A DNA stretch of 19,358 bases, taken from the NCBI GenBank assembly GCA_028288985.1, contig JAQGHE010000010.1:1-19358 (forward strand), read 5' to 3'. How positions within the stretch are numbered: position 1 is the stretch's first letter; every line of letters starts with the position of its first letter. The stretch is from Candidatus Saccharimonadota bacterium (GTDB lineage: Bacteria > Patescibacteriota > Saccharimonadia > Saccharimonadales > UBA10212). The position numbers were made by a program, and so were the translations under genes. This document shows positions 7,288 through 13,030 of this stretch, piece after piece. The notes under the pieces are model-generated. The model did not search any database and was not told the DNA's origin. It saw nothing but the letters and a program-made list of their open reading frames with translations.

Positions 7288-8268
7288 TCACTTCTTCTTG
7301 ATCACAACCAGCTTGTAGATATGGGTTGCAAGTGATGTGAAGTGGGCGGGAATTATGCCCCGAACGACCTTCACCTTTTGCTTTTCCCACATCAGCTTTG
7401 CCGAAGAGATCTTCATCCCTCTGAAACTGAGATTCACGGCCGTTGGCTGGTCGGAGGTATTGACGGCGACAAGATAGGCTGCTCCCTTGTACAGCCATGC
7501 CGTTGCCTTCACCAAACTGCTTGCAGTTGTTACTGGCAGACGACGTCCTGCCAATATAGCGGGCTGCAGTGTTGTCAGCTGGCCTGCTTGTTTCTTTGCC
7601 TGGGGCAGTAGGGCGGCGTTCACGCTGAACCCCTTTGTGTCGTTCCAGGGGAGATCAGTGGAGTATTCGATTCCTGCTGCTCCTCCTACTATGGAAGTCC
7701 AGAACAGGACACCCAGCCCAGAAGGTGTTAGGCAGTTCTTTTGCCCGGGGCCCAGTTCGTCCCTGAGGATGATCTGAGATACTACTGGCTGTGCGCCTAC
7801 CAGCTTTTGAATCGCATCAAACATGGGCGCTGCCGTGTGGGCGCTACAGCCAACGAGAAACGGACTGTAGTAGACGTCCGCACTCGCCTGCCAGTTCAGC
7901 AGTTCCGGGAAGTTGCTTTCGGAACTAGGGCGTGTCTGCCGCCAAAGGACTTTTCCGGAAAGCATCTCATGAAGACGTGCGCTTGGACCAGCTGGTCCAC
8001 CGCAAGCATTCACAGAGCCTTCCAACACGGCGACACCGAGGAAGACATTGCTGTCCACGCTCGCCGCATCAGGACATCCCCCTACTGCAGCCATTATTGG
8101 AATGCGGGGCACGCCGTTGAACAGCAGATGCCCATTCGCGGACGTCACCGTTGTTACGTCGGACGACTTGAAGTGTCCCGCCTGTGCTGAAGCCGTCACT
8201 GAGGCGACAACGAGGCACAGGAGAGCCGACAGCACCGCGAAGCGCTTCGTATTACGGATCCCAAGCAC
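7288..8268 (-). CDS. Secreted glycoside-hydrolase-like protein
   Basis: The precursor is 326 residues with a clear signal peptide: MLGIRNTKR, then a hydrophobic stretch to about residue 26, with probable cleavage after SAQA. The mature part resembles divergent TIM-barrel glycoside hydrolases with a C-terminal beta-sandwich. GHLLFNGVPRIPIMAAVGGCP looks like the opening strand of that family. LTPSGLGVLFWTSIVGGAAGIEYS resembles the usual barrel-closing segment, where an Ala/Ile/Gly-rich strand precedes GARGI. TAWLYKGAAYLVAVNTSDQP fits the C-terminal domain. The barrel is short and no catalytic acid pair is obvious, so activity is uncertain. The start is GTG at 8266-8268: AAGGTGGTGATCC at 8271-8283 matches the anti-Shine-Dalgarno complement at 12 of 13 bases with proper spacing to that GTG, whereas the GTG at 8280 overlaps the site. 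GC-rich codon use differs from the neighbours and suggests transfer. Confidence 0.6.
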   Translation of the reverse strand: MLGIRNTKRFAVLSALLCLVVASVTASAQAGHFKSSDVTTVTSANGHLLFNGVPRIPIMAAVGGCPDAASVDSNVFLGVAVLEGSVNACGGPAGPSARLHEMLSGKVLWRQTRPSSESNFPELLNWQASADVYYSPFLVGCSAHTAAPMFDAIQKLVGAQPVVSQIILRDELGPGQKNCLTPSGLGVLFWTSIVGGAAGIEYSTDLPWNDTKGFSVNAALLPQAKKQAGQLTTLQPAILAGRRLPVTTASSLVKATAWLYKGAAYLVAVNTSDQPTAVNLSFRGMKISSAKLMWEKQKVKVVRGIIPAHFTSLATHIYKLVVIKKK

Positions 8269-8270
8269 AG

Positions 8271-8307
8271 GGATCACCACCTTTCATTGAAGTAAGCTAA
8301 ATTGTTG
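8271..8307 (-). promoter_or_regulatory. Shared 5' leader with near-perfect ribosome binding site (copy 1)
   Basis: Read on the - strand, this leader carries ACAATTTAG, then TTACT, then TGAAAGG, then GTGATCC. The cutinase gene has the matching order in 10265-10298 (ACAATTAG, CTACT, TGAAAGG, GTGATCC). The final part is complementary to the 3' end of bacterial 16S rRNA and sets the start codon just downstream. The rest of the 8291-8400 gap is AT-rich, and I see no clear -10 box there. Confidence 0.6.
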
Positions 8308-8400
8308 AAGAGCGGGTATAAAACCTATTGATCGAGGAAGATCTTTGATTATTTTACAATAAACACTGCATAAAGTAAATAGCTATATAATAAACAACTG

Positions 8401-9081
8401 CTATAAAGTTTTTATACTTTCTGCTACTTTATTGACTGTTTGGTATGTGCTCTCATTTATACAGCCTTTATCTTGAGAAAGTTGATTCCTAGGACAGCTA
8501 GAGGTAGTATTGATCTCGTATATCATACTTGCCGCGCTGACCTTTATTTTTGGCAAGCTTATCTCGCGATAAACATTAATCGAAGCTAGGCCAGGCTTGC
8601 TGAGGATAAGAGAGTAGGAGTTGCTGTCGTATTTGAATAAGCTAGCTTTGTCTCCTGCGGGCACACTTTCTATATTTTTTTTCGTAAGGCCGTATGCAAC
8701 GACACACTCTCCACTAGGGCCGCCACAATTTTTAGTTGTTAGGTCTTCAGATTCAAGATGTATAGATATTTTTTGCTTTAATTGAGCGGCCTGGGTAAAT
8801 ACTACGGAGTAGCTTTTTCCGGTTTGTCCGGTGGCTACATTAAGTTGGGGACTGCCCCAAAATGTAGGGTAAATAAACTGGAAGCCATAATTATCATTCG
8901 TGTATGTCGCCCATCCAACGGGAGTGTTAGAAGTCAGCGCACTCTTTTTAGATGAGGAATGAGATAAATACCATCCGGCTGAAATTACCACAAGAAGAGC
9001 AACTACAGCCAGTGATATTTTTACTAAATTAGATTTTTGTACATGGTTCACATCCATACTTCTTATGTTCCAGTATGGCAT
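8401..9081 (-). CDS. Membrane-anchored extracellular protein, PsbP-like domain possible
   Basis: Function unknown. The 226 residues have a single membrane helix (about 21-43, LVKISLAVVALLVVISAGWYL). A Ser/Lys linker and an extracellular domain follow, beginning WATYTNDNYGFQFIYPTFWG, a GFxFxYPxxW pattern common to PsbP-like and DUF lipoprotein domains. The domain has cysteine pairs (NCGGPSGEC, SCPRNQ...GCIN) and ends with a VAESIKTL helix. It resembles the protein at 3214-3891 in layout. Codon use is AT-richer than the two hydrolase genes around it, so it is probably native and the hydrolase genes the newcomers. A second ATG at 9057 (MDVNHVQ) lies 8 bases behind a possible TGCCATACT box and is an alternative start, giving 218 residues. 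Confidence 0.7.
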   Translation of the reverse strand: MPYWNIRSMDVNHVQKSNLVKISLAVVALLVVISAGWYLSHSSSKKSALTSNTPVGWATYTNDNYGFQFIYPTFWGSPQLNVATGQTGKSYSVVFTQAAQLKQKISIHLESEDLTTKNCGGPSGECVVAYGLTKKNIESVPAGDKASLFKYDSNSYSLILSKPGLASINVYREISLPKIKVSAASMIYEINTTSSCPRNQLSQDKGCINESTYQTVNKVAESIKTL

Positions 9082-9115
9082 TTAGCGATAAAAAATCAAA
9101 GAGAGGAGAATTCAA

Positions 9116-9137
9116 AAAGGCCCCGGTTGGGGCCTTT
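9116..9137 (-). terminator. Terminator of the cutinase-family gene
   Basis: AAAGGCCCC at 9116-9124 pairs with GGGGCCTTT at 9129-9137 around a GGTT loop. On the - strand it is followed by TTGAATT after a T run. The bases next to it on the + strand, CTTTCGATTCTTCCTTG, repeat those next to the 7192-7215 terminator (CTTTCGATCTTCCTTGG), with one inserted T. Confidence 0.85.
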
Positions 9138-9154
9138 CGATTCTTCCTTGCGCG

Positions 9155-9184
9155 CCCGGGTGGGCAGTTTTTCGCCCACCCGGG
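9155..9184 (-). repeat. 11-bp GC-rich hairpin in the 3' untranslated region of the cutinase gene
   Basis: CCCGGGTGGGC at 9155-9165 is the exact reverse complement of GCCCACCCGGG at 9174-9184. It stands between the stop codon (9195-9197) and the terminator, the same order as behind the hydrolase gene at 7288. Confidence 0.8.
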
Positions 9185-9194
9185 TTTTCTGGTC

Positions 9195-10262
9195 CTAGCC
9201 ACTCGCCAAGTACCGAGCAGCTTGTTCTGGCTCTCCCAGTGCGCTGTAGTTTTTGTGCTTGGTAAATCTGTAGCGCACTAACTCGAAGTAACTCAAAGGC
9301 TGTTGGCATACAGGGTCGTGCCTGTGGCAGTATGACAACACGTGGCTCGCCATTTGACGGTCAAACAGGGGTCTCATGCCAAGCCTGCCATCCAGGGCTT
9401 TTTGGTAATTGCCCTGATCTGCTTGCTTATCCTGGTGGTTGAAGTAAGGGTCGCCAAACAGCGCAACCCCCGCAACATAAGGCCAAAACCCCTCCTGATA
9501 CACATCTGCTGCAACCTGAGCGCCCTGGCTATAGCCAGTCAAGAAAATTCGCATCTCTCGACAGGCATTAGCTTCTTTGAGAATTTTCTGACGGAGCCAT
9601 GCCTTACCCACCACAACAGAGTTGTAGTAGTCCAGAGGCAGTTTGACTACGGCTCCGGCCAGACTCCAGAAACCGCCAGAGGCATCATACAGGTTAGGAA
9701 CAACCTGTACGTTTTTCTCGCCCTTCAACCTCTTCAGCTCAGCTGCAAACGCCAAGCCCGGTGGGCTCAATGTCCCAACTGCAGTTCCGGATCCTCGAGA
9801 GTCAATCACCATGTACTTCGTGCAGGATGGTTGCTTGGGCGCAGAACTGTCGTAGTCTTTCAGTTGGGCCGAGATTGTGCCGCTCTCGAAGCAGCTGGTG
9901 AAAAGCGACACCTTCATTACGTCGTCGGGAGGGCGAGGGAATACCTTGTAGTACGACCGGATCTCGAACTTGATCGGCTCAACCGTAGCGCTACTCACGC
10001 TCCAGGAAGAAGAACTTCCGCTGGAGAGCATAACCGTTTCGCCCTCCGGTATCGACAGATCTAGCAGGAATTTGAATACCAGGTACCCATCCCGGCCTGT
10101 GCGGTAGCCGACATTGACGAAGGACTTGATTTGAATGGACTGCTTGCCTGAGGGACATGTGGCTGTGCGGCCATTTACGGCTGCTTTGGCAGCTGTCGAA
10201 GCAGCTAGAACTGCAAGACCAAGGGCCGAGATCACAAGCGCCAGTCTGTTAATGACGAACAA
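9195..10262 (-). CDS. Secreted cutinase-family serine esterase with an N-terminal extra domain
   Basis: An alpha/beta-hydrolase that would hydrolyse ester bonds outside the cell; actinobacterial relatives act on lipids or cutin-like polyesters. The precursor has 355 residues. The signal peptide is about 1-27 (ALVISALGLAVLAASTAAKA). A beta-rich region of unknown type spans about 30-145, and the cutinase domain about 147-355. The catalytic triad is complete: S245 in GYSQGA, D316 in YCHRHDPVC (family YCxxGDPVC), and H336 in TKHKNYS. SRGSGT at 155-160 is the oxyanion-side motif and FGDPYF is also typical. The start is TTG at 10260-10262: GAAAGGGTGATCC at 10265-10277 is an extended ribosome site with correct spacing to this TTG, while the upstream GTG at 10271 lies inside it. 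GC-rich codons and a family mainly seen in actinobacteria and fungi suggest horizontal transfer, perhaps from a host. Confidence 0.88.
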   Translation of the reverse strand: MFVINRLALVISALGLAVLAASTAAKAAVNGRTATCPSGKQSIQIKSFVNVGYRTGRDGYLVFKFLLDLSIPEGETVMLSSGSSSSWSVSSATVEPIKFEIRSYYKVFPRPPDDVMKVSLFTSCFESGTISAQLKDYDSSAPKQPSCTKYMVIDSRGSGTAVGTLSPPGLAFAAELKRLKGEKNVQVVPNLYDASGGFWSLAGAVVKLPLDYYNSVVVGKAWLRQKILKEANACREMRIFLTGYSQGAQVAADVYQEGFWPYVAGVALFGDPYFNHQDKQADQGNYQKALDGRLGMRPLFDRQMASHVLSYCHRHDPVCQQPLSYFELVRYRFTKHKNYSALGEPEQAARYLASG

Positions 10263-10264
10263 AA

Positions 10265-10298
10265 GGATCACCCTTTCAGGACAGTAGACTAATTGTCG
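10265..10298 (-). promoter_or_regulatory. Shared 5' leader with extended ribosome binding site (copy 2)
   Basis: Read on the - strand, it shows CGACAATTAG, CTACT, TGAAAGG, GTGATCC, matching the leader at 8271-8307 apart from small indels. GGTGATCC is an eight-base complement to the conserved 16S 3' end. Confidence 0.55.
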
Positions 10299-10381
10299 AG
10301 GTTCTGGCTTACGCCTTTTGCGACTTGGAAGAAATCGTTAAGAAGACTCTAGCTGAAATAAAACAACAACTCAAGCAGTAG
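10265..10381 (+). pseudogene. Possible 3' remnant of a displaced gene
   Basis: The + strand frame through this gap ends at TAG 10379-10381. It reads like the end of a real protein: LIVEVLAYAFCDLEEIVKKTLAEIKQQLKQ, with a regular amphipathic spacing of Leu/Ile. No start codon or ribosome site belongs to it, and its beginning overlaps the leader of the cutinase gene. It could be the tail of a gene cut by insertion of that cassette, or a chance open frame of about 39 codons. This is low confidence. Confidence 0.2.
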
Positions 10382-10391
10382 CAATTTGGAG

Positions 10392-11318
10392 TTATTTATC
10401 CCGAGAGCGGTGGAATTTTTCGTGAACGGCTTTTAAGTGAGGATCTGTTACGTGAGTATAAATCTGGGTAGTAGCGATATTACTGTGTCCCAGCATGGCC
10501 TGTACAGAGCGCAGGTCGGCGCCATTCATCAGTAAATCAGTGGCAAAAGAGTGGCGAAGAGTATGGGGGCTGACGTGCTTGGTGATTCCAGCAAGCCGGG
10601 CGTATCTGGCCACCATACGCTGGATGCTTCGGGCGGTCAACCGATGATAATTACCGGATAGATCAACCTTTTTAGTTCCGCTGTACCTGATAAATAGCGG
10701 TTTTACGTTATCCTGTCTTTTCTGCAAATACTGTTCTATCCAATCGGCGGCCTCTTGGCTGATAAAGATAGGGCGGTCTTTCTGGCCTTTTCCGCGCACC
10801 ATAAACTCTCGCCGCTTCAGGTTAATGTGGTCGCGGTCTAACCCAACCAGCTCGCTGATACGCAGCCCACTGGAAAATAGCAGTTCTAAAATTGCCCGGT
10901 CACGCAGGCCGGCCGGAGTGGAGATATCAGGCTGAGACGATAGCCGCTCGACCTCCTCAGTGTTTAGAAAAGTCACTTGGGGCCGGGTTGTTCTAGCAAG
11001 CTCAATCTTGTCGGCGGCTAGGGCAGGCCAATCCCTTTTAGCACAGAACTTAAAAAAACTACGTAGGGCTATCAGATGATAATTTTGGGTTGTTTTAGAC
11101 AACTCATCGCTGGTATTGGTCCCCAATCTGTTTAGCCACAATCGCCATTTACGGATGAGATCGGCATCTATATCTTCAACCTTTATGTCGCCAGCAAAAT
11201 CACTCAAACGCGTAAGATAATGGCTATAATTCTGAATGGTTTTAGAGGAACGGTTCTGTTCCAATTCAAGATATTCTAAAAATTGACTCACCGCTTCGTC
11301 GTAGGGCATAGAGCTCAT
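10392..11318 (-). CDS. xerD: Tyrosine recombinase, XerC/XerD type
   Basis: A site-specific DNA recombinase of 308 residues, the normal Xer length, probably resolving chromosome dimers at a dif site. An N-terminal SAM-like core-binding domain (about 5-95) precedes the catalytic domain (about 115-300). All active-site residues are present: R153 (SGLRISEL), K178 (GKGQKDR), H252 and R255 (HTLRHSFAT), H278 (LGHSNIATT) and nucleophile Y287 (TQIYTHV). No second Xer gene is in the window, so it may act alone, as in single-recombinase systems. The start at 11318 has AAGGGGGGG about 7 bases upstream; ATG at 11309 is an alternative. The start codon lies in one arm of a 13-bp inverted repeat with the predicted mRNA 5' end. 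An integrase of a mobile element is less likely, given the Xer-like length and motifs. Confidence 0.85.
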   Translation of the reverse strand: MSSMPYDEAVSQFLEYLELEQNRSSKTIQNYSHYLTRLSDFAGDIKVEDIDADLIRKWRLWLNRLGTNTSDELSKTTQNYHLIALRSFFKFCAKRDWPALAADKIELARTTRPQVTFLNTEEVERLSSQPDISTPAGLRDRAILELLFSSGLRISELVGLDRDHINLKRREFMVRGKGQKDRPIFISQEAADWIEQYLQKRQDNVKPLFIRYSGTKKVDLSGNYHRLTARSIQRMVARYARLAGITKHVSPHTLRHSFATDLLMNGADLRSVQAMLGHSNIATTQIYTHVTDPHLKAVHEKFHRSRDK

Positions 11319-11386
11319 GCTATGCCCCCCCTTGGCTAAGTGAGGCTAGCGAAGTCGCGGCCTGGTGGGAGAAATAGCATGAGCTC
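11311..11386 (-). repeat. 13-bp inverted repeat spanning the xerD start codon and its mRNA 5' end
   Basis: GAGCTCATGCTAT at 11311-11323 is the exact reverse complement of ATAGCATGAGCTC at 11374-11386, with 50 bases between. In the xerD transcript the right arm lies at the predicted 5' end and the left arm contains the xerD ATG, so pairing would bury the start codon. Confidence 0.75.
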
Positions 11387-11388
11387 AT
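11320..11388 (-). CDS. Possible 22-codon leader peptide upstream of xerD
   Basis: If transcription starts 7 bases after the TAGAAT box (11395-11400), the first transcribed bases are ATG at 11386-11388. That opens a frame of 22 codons (MSSCYFSHQAATSLASLSQGGA) whose TAG at 11320-11322 ends one base before the xerD ATG. The GGGGGG of the xerD ribosome site is inside its last codons. It could be a leaderless, translationally coupled leader peptide. There is no homology evidence, and an open frame this short can arise by chance. Confidence 0.3.
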   Translation of the reverse strand: MSSCYFSHQAATSLASLSQGGA

Positions 11389-11394
11389 TAGTTT

Positions 11395-11403
11395 ATTCTA
11401 CCA
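11395..11403 (-). promoter_or_regulatory. Extended -10 promoter of xerD
   Basis: On the - strand this reads TGGTAGAAT, a good TGnTAnnnT box. The predicted start is at about 11388, 70 bases before the xerD ATG, so the message has a leader that includes both arms of the 13-bp inverted repeat. Confidence 0.45.
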
Positions 11404-11449
11404 AAAGCAGCCGCCGATTTGGCATTTTGAGCAAGATTGGTGTTCGGGC

Positions 11450-11477
11450 TTGTCGGCTGTCTTACACCTGTTATAAT
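11450..11477 (+). promoter_or_regulatory. Promoter of ndk
   Basis: TTGTCG at 11450-11455 and a perfect extended -10, TGTTATAAT at 11469-11477, are separated by 16 bases. The predicted start at about 11484 leaves a 4-base leader before the ATG at 11488. Confidence 0.65.
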
Positions 11478-11487
11478 GGTTTCTTAT

Positions 11488-11982
11488 ATGGAAAAAACAT
11501 TAGTACTACTCAAGCCCGATGCCGTCCAGCGGGGGATTATGGGCGAAATATTAACCAGATTTGAAAAGGCCGGCTTAAAGGTAGTCGGCATGAAAATGGT
11601 TGCGCCGGATGAGGCGCATTACCATCATCATTACGAAACAATTAGCAAGCTTGCCTCCAGGCGCGGCGAAGAAGTATTTAAGCGCAATGCCGATTTTATG
11701 ATGAGCGGCCCGGTGGTTGCCATAGCTATTGAAGGGGTTGATGCCGTTAGCGTCGTTAGAAAAATGGTGGGCGAGACAGAGCCTAAATCCGCCGCTCCGG
11801 GTACAATCCGCGGTGATTATGCGCATATGACTTACGGCCACGCCAACGAAAAAAACTCCGGCTTGCCGAATCTTATTCATGCCTCCGGCGATGTTAAAGA
11901 AGCCAAGGAAGAAATTATCCATTGGTTCAGCGATCAAGAGTTGTTTGATTACAAAACAGCTCACCAATATTTGACGAACTAA
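11488..11982 (+). CDS. ndk: Nucleoside diphosphate kinase
   Basis: This enzyme transfers the gamma-phosphate from ATP to NDPs through a phosphohistidine, balancing cytosolic NTP and dNTP pools. The 164-residue protein starts with the family signature MEKTLVLLKPDAVQRG, whose Lys contacts the nucleotide. It continues with RGDY (RGDF type) and carries the catalytic His at about residue 131 in NLIHASGD, the variant of NxxHGSDS in which Gly is replaced by Ala. It is slightly longer than the usual 140-150 because of an insert around SKLASRRGEEVFKRNADF. An in-frame ATG at 11437 is rejected because it lies upstream of the promoter and adds non-family sequence. The 3' end converges on and overlaps the stop of the small - strand gene at 11979; CTAACGCTCGTTAG at the junction is a small palindrome. 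Confidence 0.93.
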   Translation: MEKTLVLLKPDAVQRGIMGEILTRFEKAGLKVVGMKMVAPDEAHYHHHYETISKLASRRGEEVFKRNADFMMSGPVVAIAIEGVDAVSVVRKMVGETEPKSAAPGTIRGDYAHMTYGHANEKNSGLPNLIHASGDVKEAKEEIIHWFSDQELFDYKTAHQYLTN

Positions 11983-12290
11983 CGCTCGTTAGAAGGATCA
12001 ATAACCTCAAGGTTAACATGCGCCCGAGGCTCTCTGCCCCTGACTCTTGCAATTGAACGTTCAATAAAATTGGGAAAGACCACTAGTGCTTGGACGGGGA
12101 ACTCTGCTTCGGACGAATCGGAGGTACAGTGTCCGACTATAATTAGGTCTTTGCCGTGTCTTGATTTCATAACCTCTCTAAGTTTGAAGCCCTCAACTCC
12201 TACCAACGAGCTAGCAGCATCATTATCTACCGCGGCTAAAATAGCCTCGGATTCACTAACATAATGAACAGATTCAGATATTGTACGCAT
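11979..12290 (-). CDS. Small protein of unknown function behind tRNA-Arg
   Basis: I do not recognise the family. The protein has 103 residues, no signal or membrane helix, and no cysteine motif. It reads as a small cytosolic alpha/beta protein: SVHYVSESEAILAAVDNDAASSLVGVEGFKLREVM, then the strand-like KDLIIVGHCTSD and PVQALVVFPN, then a basic turn (RSIARVRGREPR) and VNLEVID. The gene is credible because GGAGG lies 7-9 bases before the ATG at 12290 and the frame fills almost the whole gap between ndk and tRNA-Arg. The 3' CCA of tRNA-Arg is only 21 bases upstream on the same strand and there is no terminator between them, so the gene is probably made from the tRNA promoter and released by tRNA 3' processing. 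It overlaps the end of convergent ndk by 4 bases. Confidence 0.6.
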   Translation of the reverse strand: MRTISESVHYVSESEAILAAVDNDAASSLVGVEGFKLREVMKSRHGKDLIIVGHCTSDSSEAEFPVQALVVFPNFIERSIARVRGREPRAHVNLEVIDPSNER

Positions 12291-12311
12291 TTTATGACCT
12301 CCATAAATAAA

Positions 12312-12387
12312 TGGTGCCCCAGGAAGGATTCGAACCTCCGGCGCCCGCCTTAGGACGGCGGCGCTCTATCCACTGAGCTACTGGGGC
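12312..12387 (-). tRNA. tRNA-Arg (anticodon CCT)
   Basis: Read on the - strand, the 7-bp acceptor GCCCCAG pairs with CTGGGGC. D-stem, anticodon stem CCGCC/GGCGG with loop GTCCTAA (anticodon CCT) and a TTCGAAT T-loop are all present. The 3' CCA is encoded (12312-12314). Confidence 0.95.
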
Positions 12388-12403
12388 TTGATAGGTCTTA
12401 TCT

Positions 12404-12409
12404 ATTTTA
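12404..12409 (-). promoter_or_regulatory. -10 box of the tRNA-Arg transcript
   Basis: TAAAAT on the - strand predicts a start about 10 bases before the tRNA 5' end. It is back to back with the promoter of the PH-domain gene (12433-12438). Confidence 0.35.
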
Positions 12410-12432
12410 ATACCTTTCGACTGTTTTTTCGC

Positions 12433-12438
12433 TACAAT
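12433..12438 (+). promoter_or_regulatory. -10 box of the PH-domain gene
   Basis: TACAAT at 12433-12438 predicts transcription starting at 12445, exactly the A of the ATG. The message would be fully leaderless. Confidence 0.5.
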
Positions 12439-12444
12439 ATAGGC

Positions 12445-13020
12445 ATGAGCGCTAAAACAGAGGCTGAGCAAGAGCAGCCCGCCAAAAGCAAACATTTTAA
12501 AGAACAATTTGAAGACGAAGAAGTGCTGCTGGTTTTTAGAAAGCACCCGGTTGTTATGCGTAAGGGTCTTATCATAGCTATGTTTGGGCTGCTAGTTGGC
12601 CCGCTTTACACACTCATCCTTACTTTCGCCAATTCCAGCAGCCCGCCAACTATAGGCTTTTTCTTCGCGAGCCTACTGGTAGGGCTTATTCTCGGGATAT
12701 TACTGCTGCTGCCTTCATGGGTGCGCTGGTATTTCAGCATCTATATCATGACCAACCAGCGTTTCATCCAGCAGACCCGCAGCTTGTTGCAGGTAAATGT
12801 CGTCGATTTGGGGCTGGAGCAAATACAGATGATTAACTATCAAATTTCGGGACTGCAGGAAACTTTGCTGGGCTTTGGTACAATAATGGTGCAAACATAT
12901 GTGGGAGATCTGATAATTCGCGACGTCCATCATCCGGCCAAGGTCCAGAAAAAGATGGTTCATATTCTGCGCGAGCTTGGGGTACACCCCACTCAGCGCC
13001 CACTGGTTAACGAAGATTGA
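12445..13020 (+). CDS. Membrane protein with bacterial PH domain (YdbS/YdbT type)
   Basis: The 191 residues comprise a charged cytoplasmic N-terminus (about 1-45), two membrane helices (about 50-70, LIIAMFGLLVGPLYTLILTF, and 75-95, GFFFASLLVGLILGILLLL), then a bPH2 domain (about 95-180). The domain begins VRWYFSIYIMTNQRFIQQTRSL. It continues with VVDLGLEQIQMINYQISGLQETLLGFGTIMVQT, the characteristic pattern in which a basic strand is followed by a Leu-Glu-Gln-Ile/Val segment and a GxGxI strand. The molecular role of these domains is poorly known; membrane-associated scaffolding is usual speculation. ATG at 12445 is chosen from the -10 box spacing; an upstream frame extension to 12388 crosses the tRNA-Arg promoter. 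A foldase gene starts 10 bases downstream, so the pair probably forms an operon. Confidence 0.85.
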   Translation: MSAKTEAEQEQPAKSKHFKEQFEDEEVLLVFRKHPVVMRKGLIIAMFGLLVGPLYTLILTFANSSSPPTIGFFFASLLVGLILGILLLLPSWVRWYFSIYIMTNQRFIQQTRSLLQVNVVDLGLEQIQMINYQISGLQETLLGFGTIMVQTYVGDLIIRDVHHPAKVQKKMVHILRELGVHPTQRPLVNED

Positions 13021-13030
13021 TTAGGAGAAA

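Noticed and set aside
7741..8190. A 149-codon + strand open frame opposite the glycoside-hydrolase-like gene
   Set aside because: It is a shadow of the - strand gene, which has a signal peptide and ribosome site. The translation is irregular and Cys/Arg/His rich.
9342..10064. A 240-codon + strand open frame opposite the cutinase gene
   Set aside because: It is antisense to a gene with a complete catalytic triad and signal peptide. The translation has no family signature, and long antisense frames are expected opposite GC-rich codons.
11311..11386. The 13-bp inverted repeat as a dif or attachment site for the adjacent Xer recombinase
   Set aside because: dif sites have 11-bp arms separated by 6-8 bases; here the spacer is 50 bases and one arm covers the xerD start codon, so mRNA control fits better.
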